A stretch of 64,000 nucleotides of DNA, taken from NCBI GenBank assembly GCA_017431785.1, contig JAFRKJ010000019.1, positions 48,945 to 112,944 on the forward strand. Reading direction: 5' to 3'. The translations under genes were made by a program, and so were the position numbers. Positions 26,482-35,296 of the stretch are shown here, piece after piece. Within the stretch, counting starts at the first letter, position 1. Each line of letters starts with the position of its first letter. Below the pieces are notes generated by a model. That model was not told the DNA's origin, did not search any database, and was given only the letters and a program-made list of their open reading frames with translations. The stretch is from Bacillota bacterium. Lineage in GTDB: Bacteria; Bacillota; Clostridia; Peptostreptococcales; Anaerovoracaceae.

Positions 26482-27108
26482 ATGGTTTTGGACGGAAAGG
26501 AACTATCATATTTTCAAATAGGGAGATCCTACGGCGGGAACCAGAGATGGTTTCTGGATTTTTGGATGCACATAGGAGGATGCGGAGCGCTGACTATGTG
26601 TGATCTCATGATCTACATGGCGCTGCACCGGGGAAGGCAGGATTGCGTTCCATTTGACGCAAGTAAAATAACGAGAAGAGATTATGTGAAGTTCGGCATG
26701 CAGATGAAACCTTATCTGAGACCCCGGGAAACCGGCATCAAGGATCTTGAGACGTTTATAGAGGGGGCTGAGGATTATCTTAGAGAGAAGAATATCCAGG
26801 GCATTATGCTGCAGGGATTCAGCGGTGATGAACCATACGAAAGCGCAGAGCAGACGGTAATAGATCAGATTGGTCACGGGATCCCTGTACCTATGCTTAT
26901 GCTGAACCATCAGAGAAAAGAATTCAGTTTCTTCGAATGGCACTGGTTTCCGTTGGTTGGCTATGAAGAAAAGCGGGAAGGCGGCAGAAAGGTTTGCTAT
27001 GTGAAGGCAGCAACCTATGGCAAAGCTCACTGGCTCAGGTTCGATCGGTTATGGGATACCGGAGAGGAAGAACGGGGCGGTTTGATTATCGTTAGGGAAG
27101 GACAGTGA
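26482..27108 (+). CDS. Papain-fold (C39-like) protein, unassigned
   Basis: A 208-residue soluble protein. Residues 18-45 read GGNQRWFLDFWMHIGG followed by CGALTMCDLMIYMAL: a Cys at the head of a helix after a Gly-rich turn. H-W-F-P-L-V-G-Y follows near residue 153. This is the Cys...His arrangement of C39/BtrH-like papain folds. I do not know a characterised homologue, and the residue that would complete a triad is unclear, so it may be a pseudo-enzyme or acyl-transfer type protein. No signal peptide. First gene of a tight four-gene operon with DUF364, methyltransferase and metallophosphoesterase. AAGGAG lies 3 bases before the ATG, which is close; the TTG at 26488 is better spaced. Confidence 0.5.
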   Translation: MVLDGKELSYFQIGRSYGGNQRWFLDFWMHIGGCGALTMCDLMIYMALHRGRQDCVPFDASKITRRDYVKFGMQMKPYLRPRETGIKDLETFIEGAEDYLREKNIQGIMLQGFSGDEPYESAEQTVIDQIGHGIPVPMLMLNHQRKEFSFFEWHWFPLVGYEEKREGGRKVCYVKAATYGKAHWLRFDRLWDTGEEERGGLIIVREGQ

Positions 27109-27881
27109 AGAGAATGGACAGTATTTACGAAGAGTTGATAGACGGGATTCCAGAGGATATTACCGCAGATAGTGTCGCCATGGGACCAAGTTGGATGCTC
27201 GTAATAGCATCATGCGGCTGCGGTGCGGCATCTGTTTACGATGAAGGGAATCATCCTACAGGCTGCATACCGAAGTATGAAGGAAAGACACTGCGGGAAC
27301 TGGGCAGACTGATCGACAGCCCAAACATGGCAGAGCAAGGGATCAGCGTCGCGGCAATCAACGCTTACTATAATCAGATGGAACGCCTCTGGGAGATGGA
27401 GGCAGAGAGCAAAATCATCATTGACACGACTTCAAACTCCTTCGTCGAATACGGACAGTTGGTGAACGGAAAAGACGTAACCTTCGTTGGTCACTTCTGC
27501 GGCCTTGAGCAGCATATGACAAAAGCGGGGAGCGTATCAATTCTGGAGAAACGCCCACAGCCAGGGGATATACCGGCAGAGAAGTGCGATGAAGTCATCC
27601 CGGGAATGGATTATGTGTTCATGACTGGCGCGACACTTGCGAACGGGACAGCCAGTCACCTGCTGGAACTTTGCAATCAAGAAGATCATACGAAAGCAAT
27701 ATTCATCGGTCCGACGACGACCATGTCAGAGGTGCTTATAGATCATGGCGCAGCAGAACTGTCTGGGATGGTGATCACAGATTCTGAAGCGGCGCTCAAC
27801 GCTGTGGTGAGCGGAGATCATAAGGCGATTTTCAGTACGGGACAGAAGCTTCGGGTAATCGCCTGCAGAGATTCCGAGTGA
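27105..27881 (+). CDS. DUF364/DUF4213 protein, putative heavy-metal chelation domain
   Basis: A 258-residue protein matching the DUF4213-DUF364 pair. The enolase-like N-terminal part has MGPSWMLVIASCGCGAASVYD and KYEGKTLRELGRLIDSPN. The C-terminal Rossmann-like part runs VTFVGHFCGLE, EKRPQPGDIP, DYVFMTGATLANGTASHLLEL and FIGPTTTMSEVLIDHG. Pfam describes DUF364 as a putative heavy-metal chelation domain; the biochemistry is unproven. Such genes often neighbour Fe/Co/Mo-type ABC importers, as here. GTG 27105 overlaps the preceding stop (GTGA); ATG 27114 is an alternative start. Metal-centre handling in this operon is inference from family and context. Confidence 0.82.
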   Translation: MKRMDSIYEELIDGIPEDITADSVAMGPSWMLVIASCGCGAASVYDEGNHPTGCIPKYEGKTLRELGRLIDSPNMAEQGISVAAINAYYNQMERLWEMEAESKIIIDTTSNSFVEYGQLVNGKDVTFVGHFCGLEQHMTKAGSVSILEKRPQPGDIPAEKCDEVIPGMDYVFMTGATLANGTASHLLELCNQEDHTKAIFIGPTTTMSEVLIDHGAAELSGMVITDSEAALNAVVSGDHKAIFSTGQKLRVIACRDSE

Positions 27882-27922
27882 TTGCATACAGAGACGGAAA
27901 AAATAAGAAGACAGGAGAAACA

Positions 27923-28783
27923 ATGATGATTACGATCAATTGGAATGAGATCTGGCGGGAAACGGAAGAAGCGAAAATGCATTCCAACAATCTGGAATTC
28001 TGGAACAGTTTCGCGCCGAGATTCCGTAAGAAGGTGGGAGAACCAGATCCATACATTGAGCAGTTCTATAAATATATGGAAGCGAAGCCAGAGGACACGT
28101 TCTTCGATATGGGATGCGGATCAGGAACACTGGCGATACCATTTGCCCAGAAAGGACATGAAGTTTTTGCCGCGGATTTTTCCCCGGAAATGCTGAAGTA
28201 CCTAAAGCAGGGGGCGGAAGAGGCAGGCGTTGCAGACCGGATCCACACCATAGAGCTGAACTGGAACGAGGACTGGAGTGAACGCGATCTGCCGAAATGC
28301 GATATCGCCTTTTCATCCCGCTCATTCATAACGAGGGATCTGACCAGTTCTCTGGAAAAACTGGAATCCGTGGCAAAGCGCAAGGTTTGCATCGGTGCGT
28401 GGGATACACCAGTATCCGGCTATGAACGCCATTTGGCTAAGGCGATCGGTTACGAACGTCCGGGAATCGGCACCCATTATATGATCATGGGGGAGCTCAT
28501 GGACAGAGACGTTTTCCCGGAAATGAAGTATATCTACACACCGTTCAGACTGACGAAATATACATCCCGGGAAGCGGCAGAAGAGCAGCTGCGTTCCGCT
28601 TTCTCGCACATGACAGCGGAGCAGGAAGAGAAGTTCTGTCAGTATCTTGAGGAACATCTGATCTATCATCCAGAGGCAGGAGAATATCATGGGAAAGAGA
28701 TGAACGGTTTCTGGCAATTCGATCACAACGATAACAGTTCTATCGCATTTATCAGTTGGGATGTGAAAAGTGTATACGAATAA
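27923..28783 (+). CDS. Class I SAM-dependent methyltransferase
   Basis: A protein of about 286 residues. Motif I is FFDMGCGSGTLAIPFA, motif II is VFAADFSPEMLKYLK, and motif post-I is CDIAFSSRSF. The region after residue 150 carries a helical cap. The ATG at 27923 has AGGAG five bases upstream; a GTG 45 bases earlier (27878) overlaps the DUF364 stop but lacks a ribosome site. The same trio (DUF364, methyltransferase, FecCD importer) appears in clostridial metal-uptake loci in my recollection, where the substrate of the methyltransferase is not known. It overlaps the next gene by 14 bases. Confidence 0.8.
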   Translation: MMITINWNEIWRETEEAKMHSNNLEFWNSFAPRFRKKVGEPDPYIEQFYKYMEAKPEDTFFDMGCGSGTLAIPFAQKGHEVFAADFSPEMLKYLKQGAEEAGVADRIHTIELNWNEDWSERDLPKCDIAFSSRSFITRDLTSSLEKLESVAKRKVCIGAWDTPVSGYERHLAKAIGYERPGIGTHYMIMGELMDRDVFPEMKYIYTPFRLTKYTSREAAEEQLRSAFSHMTAEQEEKFCQYLEEHLIYHPEAGEYHGKEMNGFWQFDHNDNSSIAFISWDVKSVYE

Positions 28784-30155
28784 CAGCACCACAAAGTTCA
28801 TATACATGGGCGATCCGCAGTGCAGCCGCCTAAGAGGAAAGGATAATGATTACTCGCAGTGGAGTGCGCTTCTTCAGCGCGCTCTTTTTGCGGAGCGGCA
28901 GAGCGGCCTGGCAGAAGAGCAAGCGCTGCTCATCCTCGGCGGAGATATTGTCAATCGCGGTGACAGTGAAGCAGCATGGGAGGCGTTCTTTGATGCAAAG
29001 GCAGCAGCAATAAAAGACGCAATGGCCATAGAAGAGGATCTTCTCATGGCAACGGTCACCACTGGCTCTGAAGCGTGCATTGGTAAGTATGCAGACAGAT
29101 TCATCAATCCGGGAAACGGCCCTATAGGACATGAGAAAGAATTCTTCTCTTTTGACTGGGGGTGTTGTCATTTCATTTTTCTGGAATCTGATTACATGGG
29201 GAACAGGCGCCCAGAGGCGGTCGATTTTATAAGGAACTGGATCAGAGAAGACCTTACCTCAAACACTCTGCCGGTCGTTTTTGCAGTTATGCATCATCCG
29301 GTGTATACCATGGGAACTGCTTTCGATGATGATGTCAGAGCAGACGCAATAAAAGAGCACTACATGGAGCTCCTTCGCTGGTTTGGTGTGGATTTTATTC
29401 TGTGCGGGCATCAGCACGTCTATTCAAGGTCGATAGAATCAGAGGGCGACGGTATCACCCAAGTGATGGGACTGTCCGGCACGAAGTTCTTTGATGCGTG
29501 GGACAAAAGAGATATGGATATTGTCCGGGAATATGTTTCCGTGGCGACACTGTTTGAAACAGATGGTAATATGATCAGGCTGACGACCATTGATAAAGAT
29601 GGCACAGTACTGGATAAATATACGCAGAAGGTACGAAAGGCAGAAACAGGTATATCAGAGGTTGGTTCCGTAATCACAGTAATCAGTGATGCATGCGAGG
29701 ATGCAGATCCGCTGAAGCCATCCAACAAGGAGGGGATCAGCGTATCTTTCGAAGGAGCAGGAGAGGACCTCGTCGACTTCACCGATGAACGTCTCAATGG
29801 TTTCCATACAATTGAGGTTGAGTATTCTGTGCTGCGGAGAGGCAGGCTGAAGTATGAGGTGAAACAGGGATTCAAGCTGAGCGACCTTCTTGCAGAAGCA
29901 GCGGAACAGGCAAAGACAGCAGGCACAGAGTGGTCGATTCTTACCCTCACCAACAGCAAAGGACATCAGAAAGTGATGCCGTTCAGTGAAGTCATGAAAG
30001 CATGGCGGTATGAAACAGAAGAGGATTGGAGCAGCGTTCCTGCTATCATTGCAAAGGAGAAAGGGACCTACCGGCTGATCTTTGGGCAGCAGACGGCCAG
30101 ACACTATAACGGACGCGGTTGGATGCGGGATATCCGGCGGATAACGCTGGGATGA
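28770..30155 (+). CDS. Calcineurin-like metallophosphoesterase with C-terminal substrate-binding-like module
   Basis: A 461-residue protein with no signal peptide. Residues 10-260 form a metallophosphoesterase core with metal-binding motifs GDPQ (Asp15), GGDIVNRGD (about 58), MHHP (about 172) and GHQH (about 212). From about 330 a second module appears: VKQGFKLSDLLAEAA, then ILTLTNSKGHQKVMPFSEV, and a terminal YRLIFGQQ. This resembles the molybdopterin-like (sulfite-oxidase-fold) domains of Firmicutes surface proteins and, more directly, the secreted protein at 35297, which also has FRLLFGQS. The start is GTG 28770, inside the methyltransferase gene. Phosphoesterase substrate unknown; being cytoplasmic while its partner module is secreted is odd. 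Confidence 0.72.
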   Translation: MYTNNSTTKFIYMGDPQCSRLRGKDNDYSQWSALLQRALFAERQSGLAEEQALLILGGDIVNRGDSEAAWEAFFDAKAAAIKDAMAIEEDLLMATVTTGSEACIGKYADRFINPGNGPIGHEKEFFSFDWGCCHFIFLESDYMGNRRPEAVDFIRNWIREDLTSNTLPVVFAVMHHPVYTMGTAFDDDVRADAIKEHYMELLRWFGVDFILCGHQHVYSRSIESEGDGITQVMGLSGTKFFDAWDKRDMDIVREYVSVATLFETDGNMIRLTTIDKDGTVLDKYTQKVRKAETGISEVGSVITVISDACEDADPLKPSNKEGISVSFEGAGEDLVDFTDERLNGFHTIEVEYSVLRRGRLKYEVKQGFKLSDLLAEAAEQAKTAGTEWSILTLTNSKGHQKVMPFSEVMKAWRYETEEDWSSVPAIIAKEKGTYRLIFGQQTARHYNGRGWMRDIRRITLG

Positions 30156-30159
30156 AATG

Positions 30160-30189
30160 TTGGTGCAAAAACATTTTTTATTGTATAAT
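30160..30189 (+). promoter_or_regulatory. Promoter of the Crp/Fnr gene
   Basis: TTGGTG (30160-30165) and TATAAT (30184-30189) are 18 bp apart. Read-through from the preceding operon is also possible, since no terminator is seen after 30155. Confidence 0.7.
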
Positions 30190-30256
30190 TGTGCTACTAT
30201 AAATATGTTCTATGTGCAGAACACTGGACTAATCCTTACGTTTTATAGGAGCATAT

Positions 30257-30898
30257 ATGCAGTATCTGGAAAGTATCATAGACAGCGGATTGCTGAATGA
30301 ACTAAAGAAAACAGACTACATGGAAGCCTTCGAGCAGCTTAAAATCTCAGGGAGAAGCTATAAACCCGGCGAGACGATTTTTTTCGAAGGGGATGTCATT
30401 GATAAATTCTGCATCATTCGAAAAGGAAGCGTGAGAAGCGAAAAGACTTATCTGAATGGAGAAGTCCACATTGTGGATATCTTTGATGAAGGTTCAGTAT
30501 TCGGACTTGCTTTTGCTGTATCGAGAAGTCGTGTCACAGCTCTTGATTTCATCAGCAATGAATCCAGTGAGATTGTCTTCGTATCCATGCATTCGATTCA
30601 GAAGAACAAGTTTTCAAGTGAAATGAACAAGTCGCTCACCTTTATGCTTGCAGACAGCAACATCAAGATGAGTAATAAGATCGAAATCCTGGCGGAGAGA
30701 GGTCTCAGGGACAGGATCCTAGTCTATCTGAATGTTCTGCGGGTCAAGTCCGGCTCAGATACAGTGACTGTCAAGATGAGCAGAGAACAACTGGCTCAAT
30801 ATCTTTGTGTGAACAGATCTGCGTTGTCAAACGAACTTAGTAAAATGAAAAAAGAAGGCCTGATTGACTTCAAAGGCCCAAAATTCACTATTCTTTAG
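30257..30898 (+). CDS. Crp/Fnr-family transcription regulator
   Basis: A 213-residue regulator with an N-terminal cyclic-nucleotide-type beta-roll (SYKPGETIFFEGD, IVDIFDEGSVFGLAFAVS) and a C-terminal winged helix (MSREQLAQYLCVNRSALSNELSKM as recognition part). It has no FNR-type N-terminal Cys cluster, so oxygen sensing through Fe-S is unlikely; single Cys residues occur at about 56 and in the helix-turn-helix. The effector may be a small molecule or haem-like ligand, as in CooA or HcpR relatives. AGGAG lies nine bases before the ATG. Sitting between two halves of the putative metal/chelate locus, with its own terminator after it, it is the obvious candidate regulator of the importer genes (inference). 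Confidence 0.87.
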   Translation: MQYLESIIDSGLLNELKKTDYMEAFEQLKISGRSYKPGETIFFEGDVIDKFCIIRKGSVRSEKTYLNGEVHIVDIFDEGSVFGLAFAVSRSRVTALDFISNESSEIVFVSMHSIQKNKFSSEMNKSLTFMLADSNIKMSNKIEILAERGLRDRILVYLNVLRVKSGSDTVTVKMSREQLAQYLCVNRSALSNELSKMKKEGLIDFKGPKFTIL

Positions 30899-31022
30899 AA
30901 TAGTAAATATTAGAAAAAGTTTCAATACTGTTGGCAGACCAACATACAAAAGAACTGTTAAGAAGTATCATAACCTTACCAGGAAACGTAAAAACGTTTG
31001 ATTATTGACTTATTTGACTTAG

Positions 31023-31058
31023 AAACAACAGCGGGGAAACCCGCTGTTGTTTTGTTTT
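31023..31058 (+). terminator. Rho-independent terminator after the Crp/Fnr gene
   Basis: An 11-13 bp stem ACAACAGCGGG/CCCGCTGTTGT closes on a GAAA tetraloop and ends in TTTGTTTT. The 292-bp gap (30899-31190) otherwise holds AT-rich sequence and a -10-like TACAAT at 31131 without a matching -35, as expected for an activator-dependent promoter. Confidence 0.93.
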
Positions 31059-31190
31059 GACAACAATAGCACAGCAACAAAAACAGACAAAAAAGTTGGA
31101 GCAACAACATATCAAAGCAGCTGTTTAGTGTACAATACTCCCGTATCGCTATTAAATGTAGGAAAAATGAAATAGACGGTTGGATATTCC

Positions 31191-32222
31191 ATGAAAAACA
31201 GTGATAAACCAAAGAGCAAATTCAGAATGAAAACTATCATCTTAGTCATAGTTTTTGTTGTTGTGTTCTTTGGTTCTTTTATGTTGGGCAAATATCCGAT
31301 CATGCCGGATGAACTGATCAAAATACTGCTCTCCAGAGTGTTTGACATTCAGCAGACCTGGTCAGGGGCTGCAGAAAAAGTAGTATTCGAAATCAGACTG
31401 CCGAGAGTTCTTGCTGCAGGGCTTGTTGGGGCTTCCCTTGCTGTGGCAGGAGTGTGTTATCAGGGGATGTTCCAGAATCCGATGGTTTCACCAGGCATCC
31501 TGGGAGCCTCATCAGGGGCAGGATGTGGGGCAGCACTCGCCATATTACTAGGCTTTTCATATTACGCCATATCCTTGACAGCATTTATCTTTGGACTCGG
31601 AGCTGTGATGATCGCATACGGAATCAGCCGCGTCAGCAAGATCAACCCGATTCTGGCAATGGTGTTAGCCGGAATGCTCATCAGCTCTCTCTTCAGTTCA
31701 GGCACATCTTTCATAAAACTCGTGGCGGATACGCAGGAAGCCCTGCCGGCGATCACTTACTGGCTCATGGGCAGTCTGGTATCTATACAGCCTGATGATA
31801 TTACATTCGCAATCGGGCCTGTTGTTGTGGGCATGCTGCCGCTGATTCTCCTGAGATGGAGGATCAATCTGCTTACAGTTGGAGAGGAAGAAGCCCTTTC
31901 AATGGGTATCGATACGACGAAACTGAGGCTGATTGTAATAGTCTGTGCAACACTGCTGACAGCCATAAGCGTTTCCATCAGCGGTGTGATCGGCTGGGTC
32001 GGATTAGTCATCCCACACTTCTGCAGGATGATTTTCGGGTATGATTACAGGAGGCTGATTCCGACGAACATACTTTTCGGAGCAACCTTCCTGATTGTCG
32101 TCGATGATGTGGCAAGGAACACGATAACAGGAGAAATACCGATCGGCATACTGACTTCTTTCATAGGAGCACCGATATTCGTTTATCTCATACTGACAGG
32201 AGGTGCAATACGTGGCGATTGA
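31191..32222 (+). CDS. FecCD-family ABC permease
   Basis: A 343-residue inner-membrane subunit of a siderophore/haem/cobalamin-class importer, with about ten hydrophobic segments. Family marks include FEIRLPRVLAAGLVGASLAVAG near residue 65, the GMFQNPMVSPGILGASSGAG stretch and the C-terminal SISGVIGWVGLVIPHF coupling-helix region. FecCD-type permeases work as homodimers with a cognate ATPase and a lipoprotein, and both follow. The ribosome site at the ATG is poor (GG only), and translation may be low or coupled to an upstream leader. The permease alone does not tell which chelate is imported. Confidence 0.93.
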   Translation: MKNSDKPKSKFRMKTIILVIVFVVVFFGSFMLGKYPIMPDELIKILLSRVFDIQQTWSGAAEKVVFEIRLPRVLAAGLVGASLAVAGVCYQGMFQNPMVSPGILGASSGAGCGAALAILLGFSYYAISLTAFIFGLGAVMIAYGISRVSKINPILAMVLAGMLISSLFSSGTSFIKLVADTQEALPAITYWLMGSLVSIQPDDITFAIGPVVVGMLPLILLRWRINLLTVGEEEALSMGIDTTKLRLIVIVCATLLTAISVSISGVIGWVGLVIPHFCRMIFGYDYRRLIPTNILFGATFLIVVDDVARNTITGEIPIGILTSFIGAPIFVYLILTGGAIRGD

Positions 32223-33030
32223 TACAAAGGCTGCAAAAGCAGCTCCTATTATGGAGATAAAAGATCTCAGTTTCGCATATGGTGAAACGATGATACTGAA
32301 ACATGTGGATTTCAGGGCTTATGAAGGCCAGCTGGTCGCATTAATTGGACCGAACGGCGCAGGCAAGAGCACGCTCTTCAAGTGCATTCTGAAATTCCTG
32401 AAAGGCTATGAAGGACAGATCTTTCTGGAGGGTGAGGACATGAAGCATATGTCACGGCCTCAGATTGCCAAAAAGATTGCTTATATACCGCAGACTACCG
32501 TTCCCGTGTTTAATTACACTGTTTTGGATATCATTCTCATGGGTCTCACCGGAGAATTGAAGCTTTTGGAAGCACCTAAAGAAAAGCACATTGCAAAAGC
32601 TGAGAAAATCATGGAGGACCTTGGAATCATGCACCTGAGGGACAGAGGATTCGGGCGCATTTCCGGAGGAGAACGGCAGTTGGTGCTTCTGGCCAGGGCG
32701 ATCATTCAGGATGCCAGGATATTGGTTATGGATGAACCGACGGCAAATCTCGACTACGGAAACCAATTCAGAGTCATGGAGCGAATCAGAGGTCTTGTTG
32801 AGGAAGGATATACGGTCATCATTTCAACCCACAACCCGGAGCATGCTCTCCTCTTTGCAGAGAAGGCCTTCGTGCTGCAGGACGGTGAGGTGAAAGCAGC
32901 AGGTCCGTCGAAGCAGGTGCTGACTGAAGAACTCATGCAGCAGCTGTACGATGTAGAAGTAAGACTAATAGATACAGAATTTCGCGGAGAAGACGCGAAG
33001 GTCTGCATACCGATAAAATCGACGAGGTAG
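32212..33030 (+). CDS. FecE/BtuD-type ABC importer ATPase
   Basis: A 272-residue ATPase energising the importer. Walker A is GPNGAGKST, the signature is ISGGERQ, and Walker B is ILVMDEPTAN, followed by a switch His in STHNPEHAL. The start is GTG 32212: AGGAGG occupies 32198-32203, so the earlier in-frame GTG at 32203 overlaps the ribosome site and is rejected. The gene overlaps the permease by 11 bases, giving tight coupling. It acts on the cytoplasmic face of the FecCD dimer. Confidence 0.93.
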   Translation: MAIDTKAAKAAPIMEIKDLSFAYGETMILKHVDFRAYEGQLVALIGPNGAGKSTLFKCILKFLKGYEGQIFLEGEDMKHMSRPQIAKKIAYIPQTTVPVFNYTVLDIILMGLTGELKLLEAPKEKHIAKAEKIMEDLGIMHLRDRGFGRISGGERQLVLLARAIIQDARILVMDEPTANLDYGNQFRVMERIRGLVEEGYTVIISTHNPEHALLFAEKAFVLQDGEVKAAGPSKQVLTEELMQQLYDVEVRLIDTEFRGEDAKVCIPIKSTR

Positions 33031-33037
33031 AGGTCAA

Positions 33038-34168
33038 ATGAAGAAATCAATGAGAAAAAAAATAACCTTCAGATTGAGCGCTGTTATGACTGCGCTGGTT
33101 ATGGTGATTGCATTTGGCGTGGTTGACGGCGTGCAGGCCATTGGCGCAGATGGCGCGGTGAAGGCACAGGCGGTTTCAACATCCAGCAAAGTTAAGGCAG
33201 GTCAGAACACCGTACTGTTGACAGGGTGCATTAAAGGAAAAGAATATGTGCTTTCAGTGGTCAAAGGAAGCTACAGCAAGTATTCCATAAACGAGAACAC
33301 GGTTCTCTACATCGACCAGAAAAAGGCAGAAGACACGAATCTGGAATTCACTTTTTCTGTCAGCACTGGGGAGAGATGTGTTGTTCTTGTCAGCAGCAAT
33401 GACGGAGCTTCCGCCTACCCGCTGATCATAGGGGAGTTCAACATTCCTGTCAGCGAAGCAGCGATAACTCTGGCGGCGAAGACATACAACGGCAAGGTCC
33501 AGGCCGCAACGGCCAGCACGATCAAGTACAGAAATACCGCACTGAAGAGTGGAACAGATTACACGATTTCCGGAAGCGGAACAAAAGCAGGCACTTATAC
33601 TGCAAAGATCACCGGAAAAGGCAGTTTCACCGGGACAGTAAGCAAAAGTTTCAAAATCAACCCGCTGGCATTGAGCAAAACAACAATCACGGTAAAGGCA
33701 AGGACCTATAATGGTAAGTCTCAGGTTCCGGCCGTCACCATTCGTTACGGAGGAAAAACACTGGTGAAAGGAACAGATTTCACGCTCTCCGGAAGCGGTA
33801 AAAAAGTAGGAACCTATACTGCCAAGCTGACCGGGAAAGGCAACTTCAACGGGACAGTAAGCAAATACTTCAAAATCATTCCGGTCGGAACATCACTCAA
33901 AAGCCTGACAAAGGGCAAAAGGAAAATAACGGTCAAATGGAATAAGCCTGCAGCGAAATACAAAACGCAAATGACGGGATATCAGATTCAATACAGTCTG
34001 TATTCGAATTTCAAAAGCGCAAAGTCCGTGAAGATCGGGAAATACGGGACGACATCAAAGGTGTTGACAGGCCTCAAGGCAAAGAAAAAATATTATGTGA
34101 GAATCAGAACTTACAAGGGGAGCTGCTATTCCTCATGGAGTAAGTCTAGATATACAACGACTAAATAA
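33038..34168 (+). CDS. Secreted protein with two Ig-like repeats and a fibronectin III domain
   Basis: A 376-residue exported protein. It has a signal peptide (about residues 1-45, basic start then AVMTALVMVIAFGVVDGVQA) and a domain of about 100 residues of unknown type. Two repeats of about 75 residues follow (about 148-210 and 217-282), each running YNGK..PA..I.Y....L..GTDYT(I/L)SGSG.K.GTYTAK(I/L)TGKG.F.GT.SK, a bacterial Ig-like fold. A fibronectin III-like domain ends in YYVRIRTYKGSCYSSWS. The surface is rich in Lys, with no LPXTG or SLH anchor. It is placed between the ATPase and the substrate-binding lipoprotein, so it is probably a surface or wall-associated partner of the importer. 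Ligand binding is not shown. Confidence 0.7.
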   Translation: MKKSMRKKITFRLSAVMTALVMVIAFGVVDGVQAIGADGAVKAQAVSTSSKVKAGQNTVLLTGCIKGKEYVLSVVKGSYSKYSINENTVLYIDQKKAEDTNLEFTFSVSTGERCVVLVSSNDGASAYPLIIGEFNIPVSEAAITLAAKTYNGKVQAATASTIKYRNTALKSGTDYTISGSGTKAGTYTAKITGKGSFTGTVSKSFKINPLALSKTTITVKARTYNGKSQVPAVTIRYGGKTLVKGTDFTLSGSGKKVGTYTAKLTGKGNFNGTVSKYFKIIPVGTSLKSLTKGKRKITVKWNKPAAKYKTQMTGYQIQYSLYSNFKSAKSVKIGKYGTTSKVLTGLKAKKKYYVRIRTYKGSCYSSWSKSRYTTTK

Positions 34169-34186
34169 ATAGGGAAAGGGTTAAAT

Positions 34187-35284
34187 ATGTCAAAATCATT
34201 CATTAAAAAAATAACATGCATTGTGATGATCCTGGTAATGACAGTGGGATTCTGTGCATGCGGAAGCAGCACAAGCGGTGACGAGGAAGAAGGCGCAACG
34301 TATGAATTCGTCGATTCCTGCGACAGAACAGTACAGATTCCGGAGAATATTACACGAATCGCACCGAGCGGCGCTTTGGCGCAGATGGTACTGATGACGA
34401 TCGCGCCTGAAAAACTGGTCGGTCTTTCTGCGACGCCATCAACGGAACAGTATCCATATTTCCCGGAGGAGATGATCAAACTTCCGACCTTCGGTCAGTT
34501 CTATGGATCCAAGGCGAACCTGAACATGGAGTCTCTTATTGAGGCTGATCCGCAGATCATAATTGATATCGGCGACATGAAGTCCGGACATGCCAAAGAC
34601 ATGAGAAAGATACAGAAGCAGACGGGCATCCCGACGATCTTCATAGAAGCAGAGATGGATGATTTCCCGGAGGCATACAGGACTTTGGGGAAGATTCTGG
34701 GAAAAGAAGAAAAGGGTGAGGAACTCGCCTCTTATATCGAAGATGTTCTGGCGATGGCTGAGGCGAACCGGGAAAAACTGACAGAAGAAGATATCGTGAC
34801 GGTTATGTACGGAACCGGTTCAACGGGATTGGATACCAACGCGAAGGGATCTGTACAGGCGGATGTCATCCCGGTCGTAGGCGCTGAGAACGCCATCGTG
34901 ACGGAGGATATTACGAATCAGGGCGGCGGAACACTGGTCAGTCTGGAAGAAGTCTACAATGCTGATCCCGACGTCATCATTCTGAACGCAGGCGGTCCTT
35001 ATGACAGGATCGCAGCCGGCGGCAGTGAGTGGGATGAACTGAAGGCAGTCAAAGATGGAAAAATCTATGAAGTACCGAATGTTCCGTACTGCTGGATGTC
35101 AAGTCCACCATCCGTAAACAGAGTGATCGGCGTGCTGTGGCTCGGCAATCTGCTCTACCCTGATCTGTATGATTACGATATGGTCGAAAAGGCGCAGGAA
35201 TTCTACAAGCTCTTCTGGAATTATGACTTATCTGAAGAAGAAGCGAAGGAACTGCTTGCTCACTCAACACTGAAGGACAACTAA
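34187..35284 (+). CDS. FecB/BtuF-type substrate-binding lipoprotein
   Basis: A 365-residue periplasmic-binding-protein-class III lipoprotein. The signal peptide ends in a lipobox around TVGFCAC, with the second Cys (about residue 25) as the likely lipidated one. The fold marks of Fe-siderophore/B12 binding proteins are present: SCDRTVQIPENITRIAPSGA at the start, LNMESLIEADPQIIIDIG, a long backbone helix (AYRTLGKILGKEEKGEELAS), and VYNADPDVIILN. The C-terminal motif SVNRVIGVLWLGNLLYPD is usual for clostridial chelate or metal binders. The pocket residues cannot be read to a ligand. It completes the importer with the genes at 31191 and 32212. Confidence 0.9.
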   Translation: MSKSFIKKITCIVMILVMTVGFCACGSSTSGDEEEGATYEFVDSCDRTVQIPENITRIAPSGALAQMVLMTIAPEKLVGLSATPSTEQYPYFPEEMIKLPTFGQFYGSKANLNMESLIEADPQIIIDIGDMKSGHAKDMRKIQKQTGIPTIFIEAEMDDFPEAYRTLGKILGKEEKGEELASYIEDVLAMAEANREKLTEEDIVTVMYGTGSTGLDTNAKGSVQADVIPVVGAENAIVTEDITNQGGGTLVSLEEVYNADPDVIILNAGGPYDRIAAGGSEWDELKAVKDGKIYEVPNVPYCWMSSPPSVNRVIGVLWLGNLLYPDLYDYDMVEKAQEFYKLFWNYDLSEEEAKELLAHSTLKDN

Positions 35285-35296
35285 GCAAAACAGAGA

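Noticed and set aside
30899-31190. FNR-type palindrome upstream of the importer
   Set aside because: Imperfect TTGTT/AACAA pairs occur, but none with the expected spacing and symmetry, so no operator was called.
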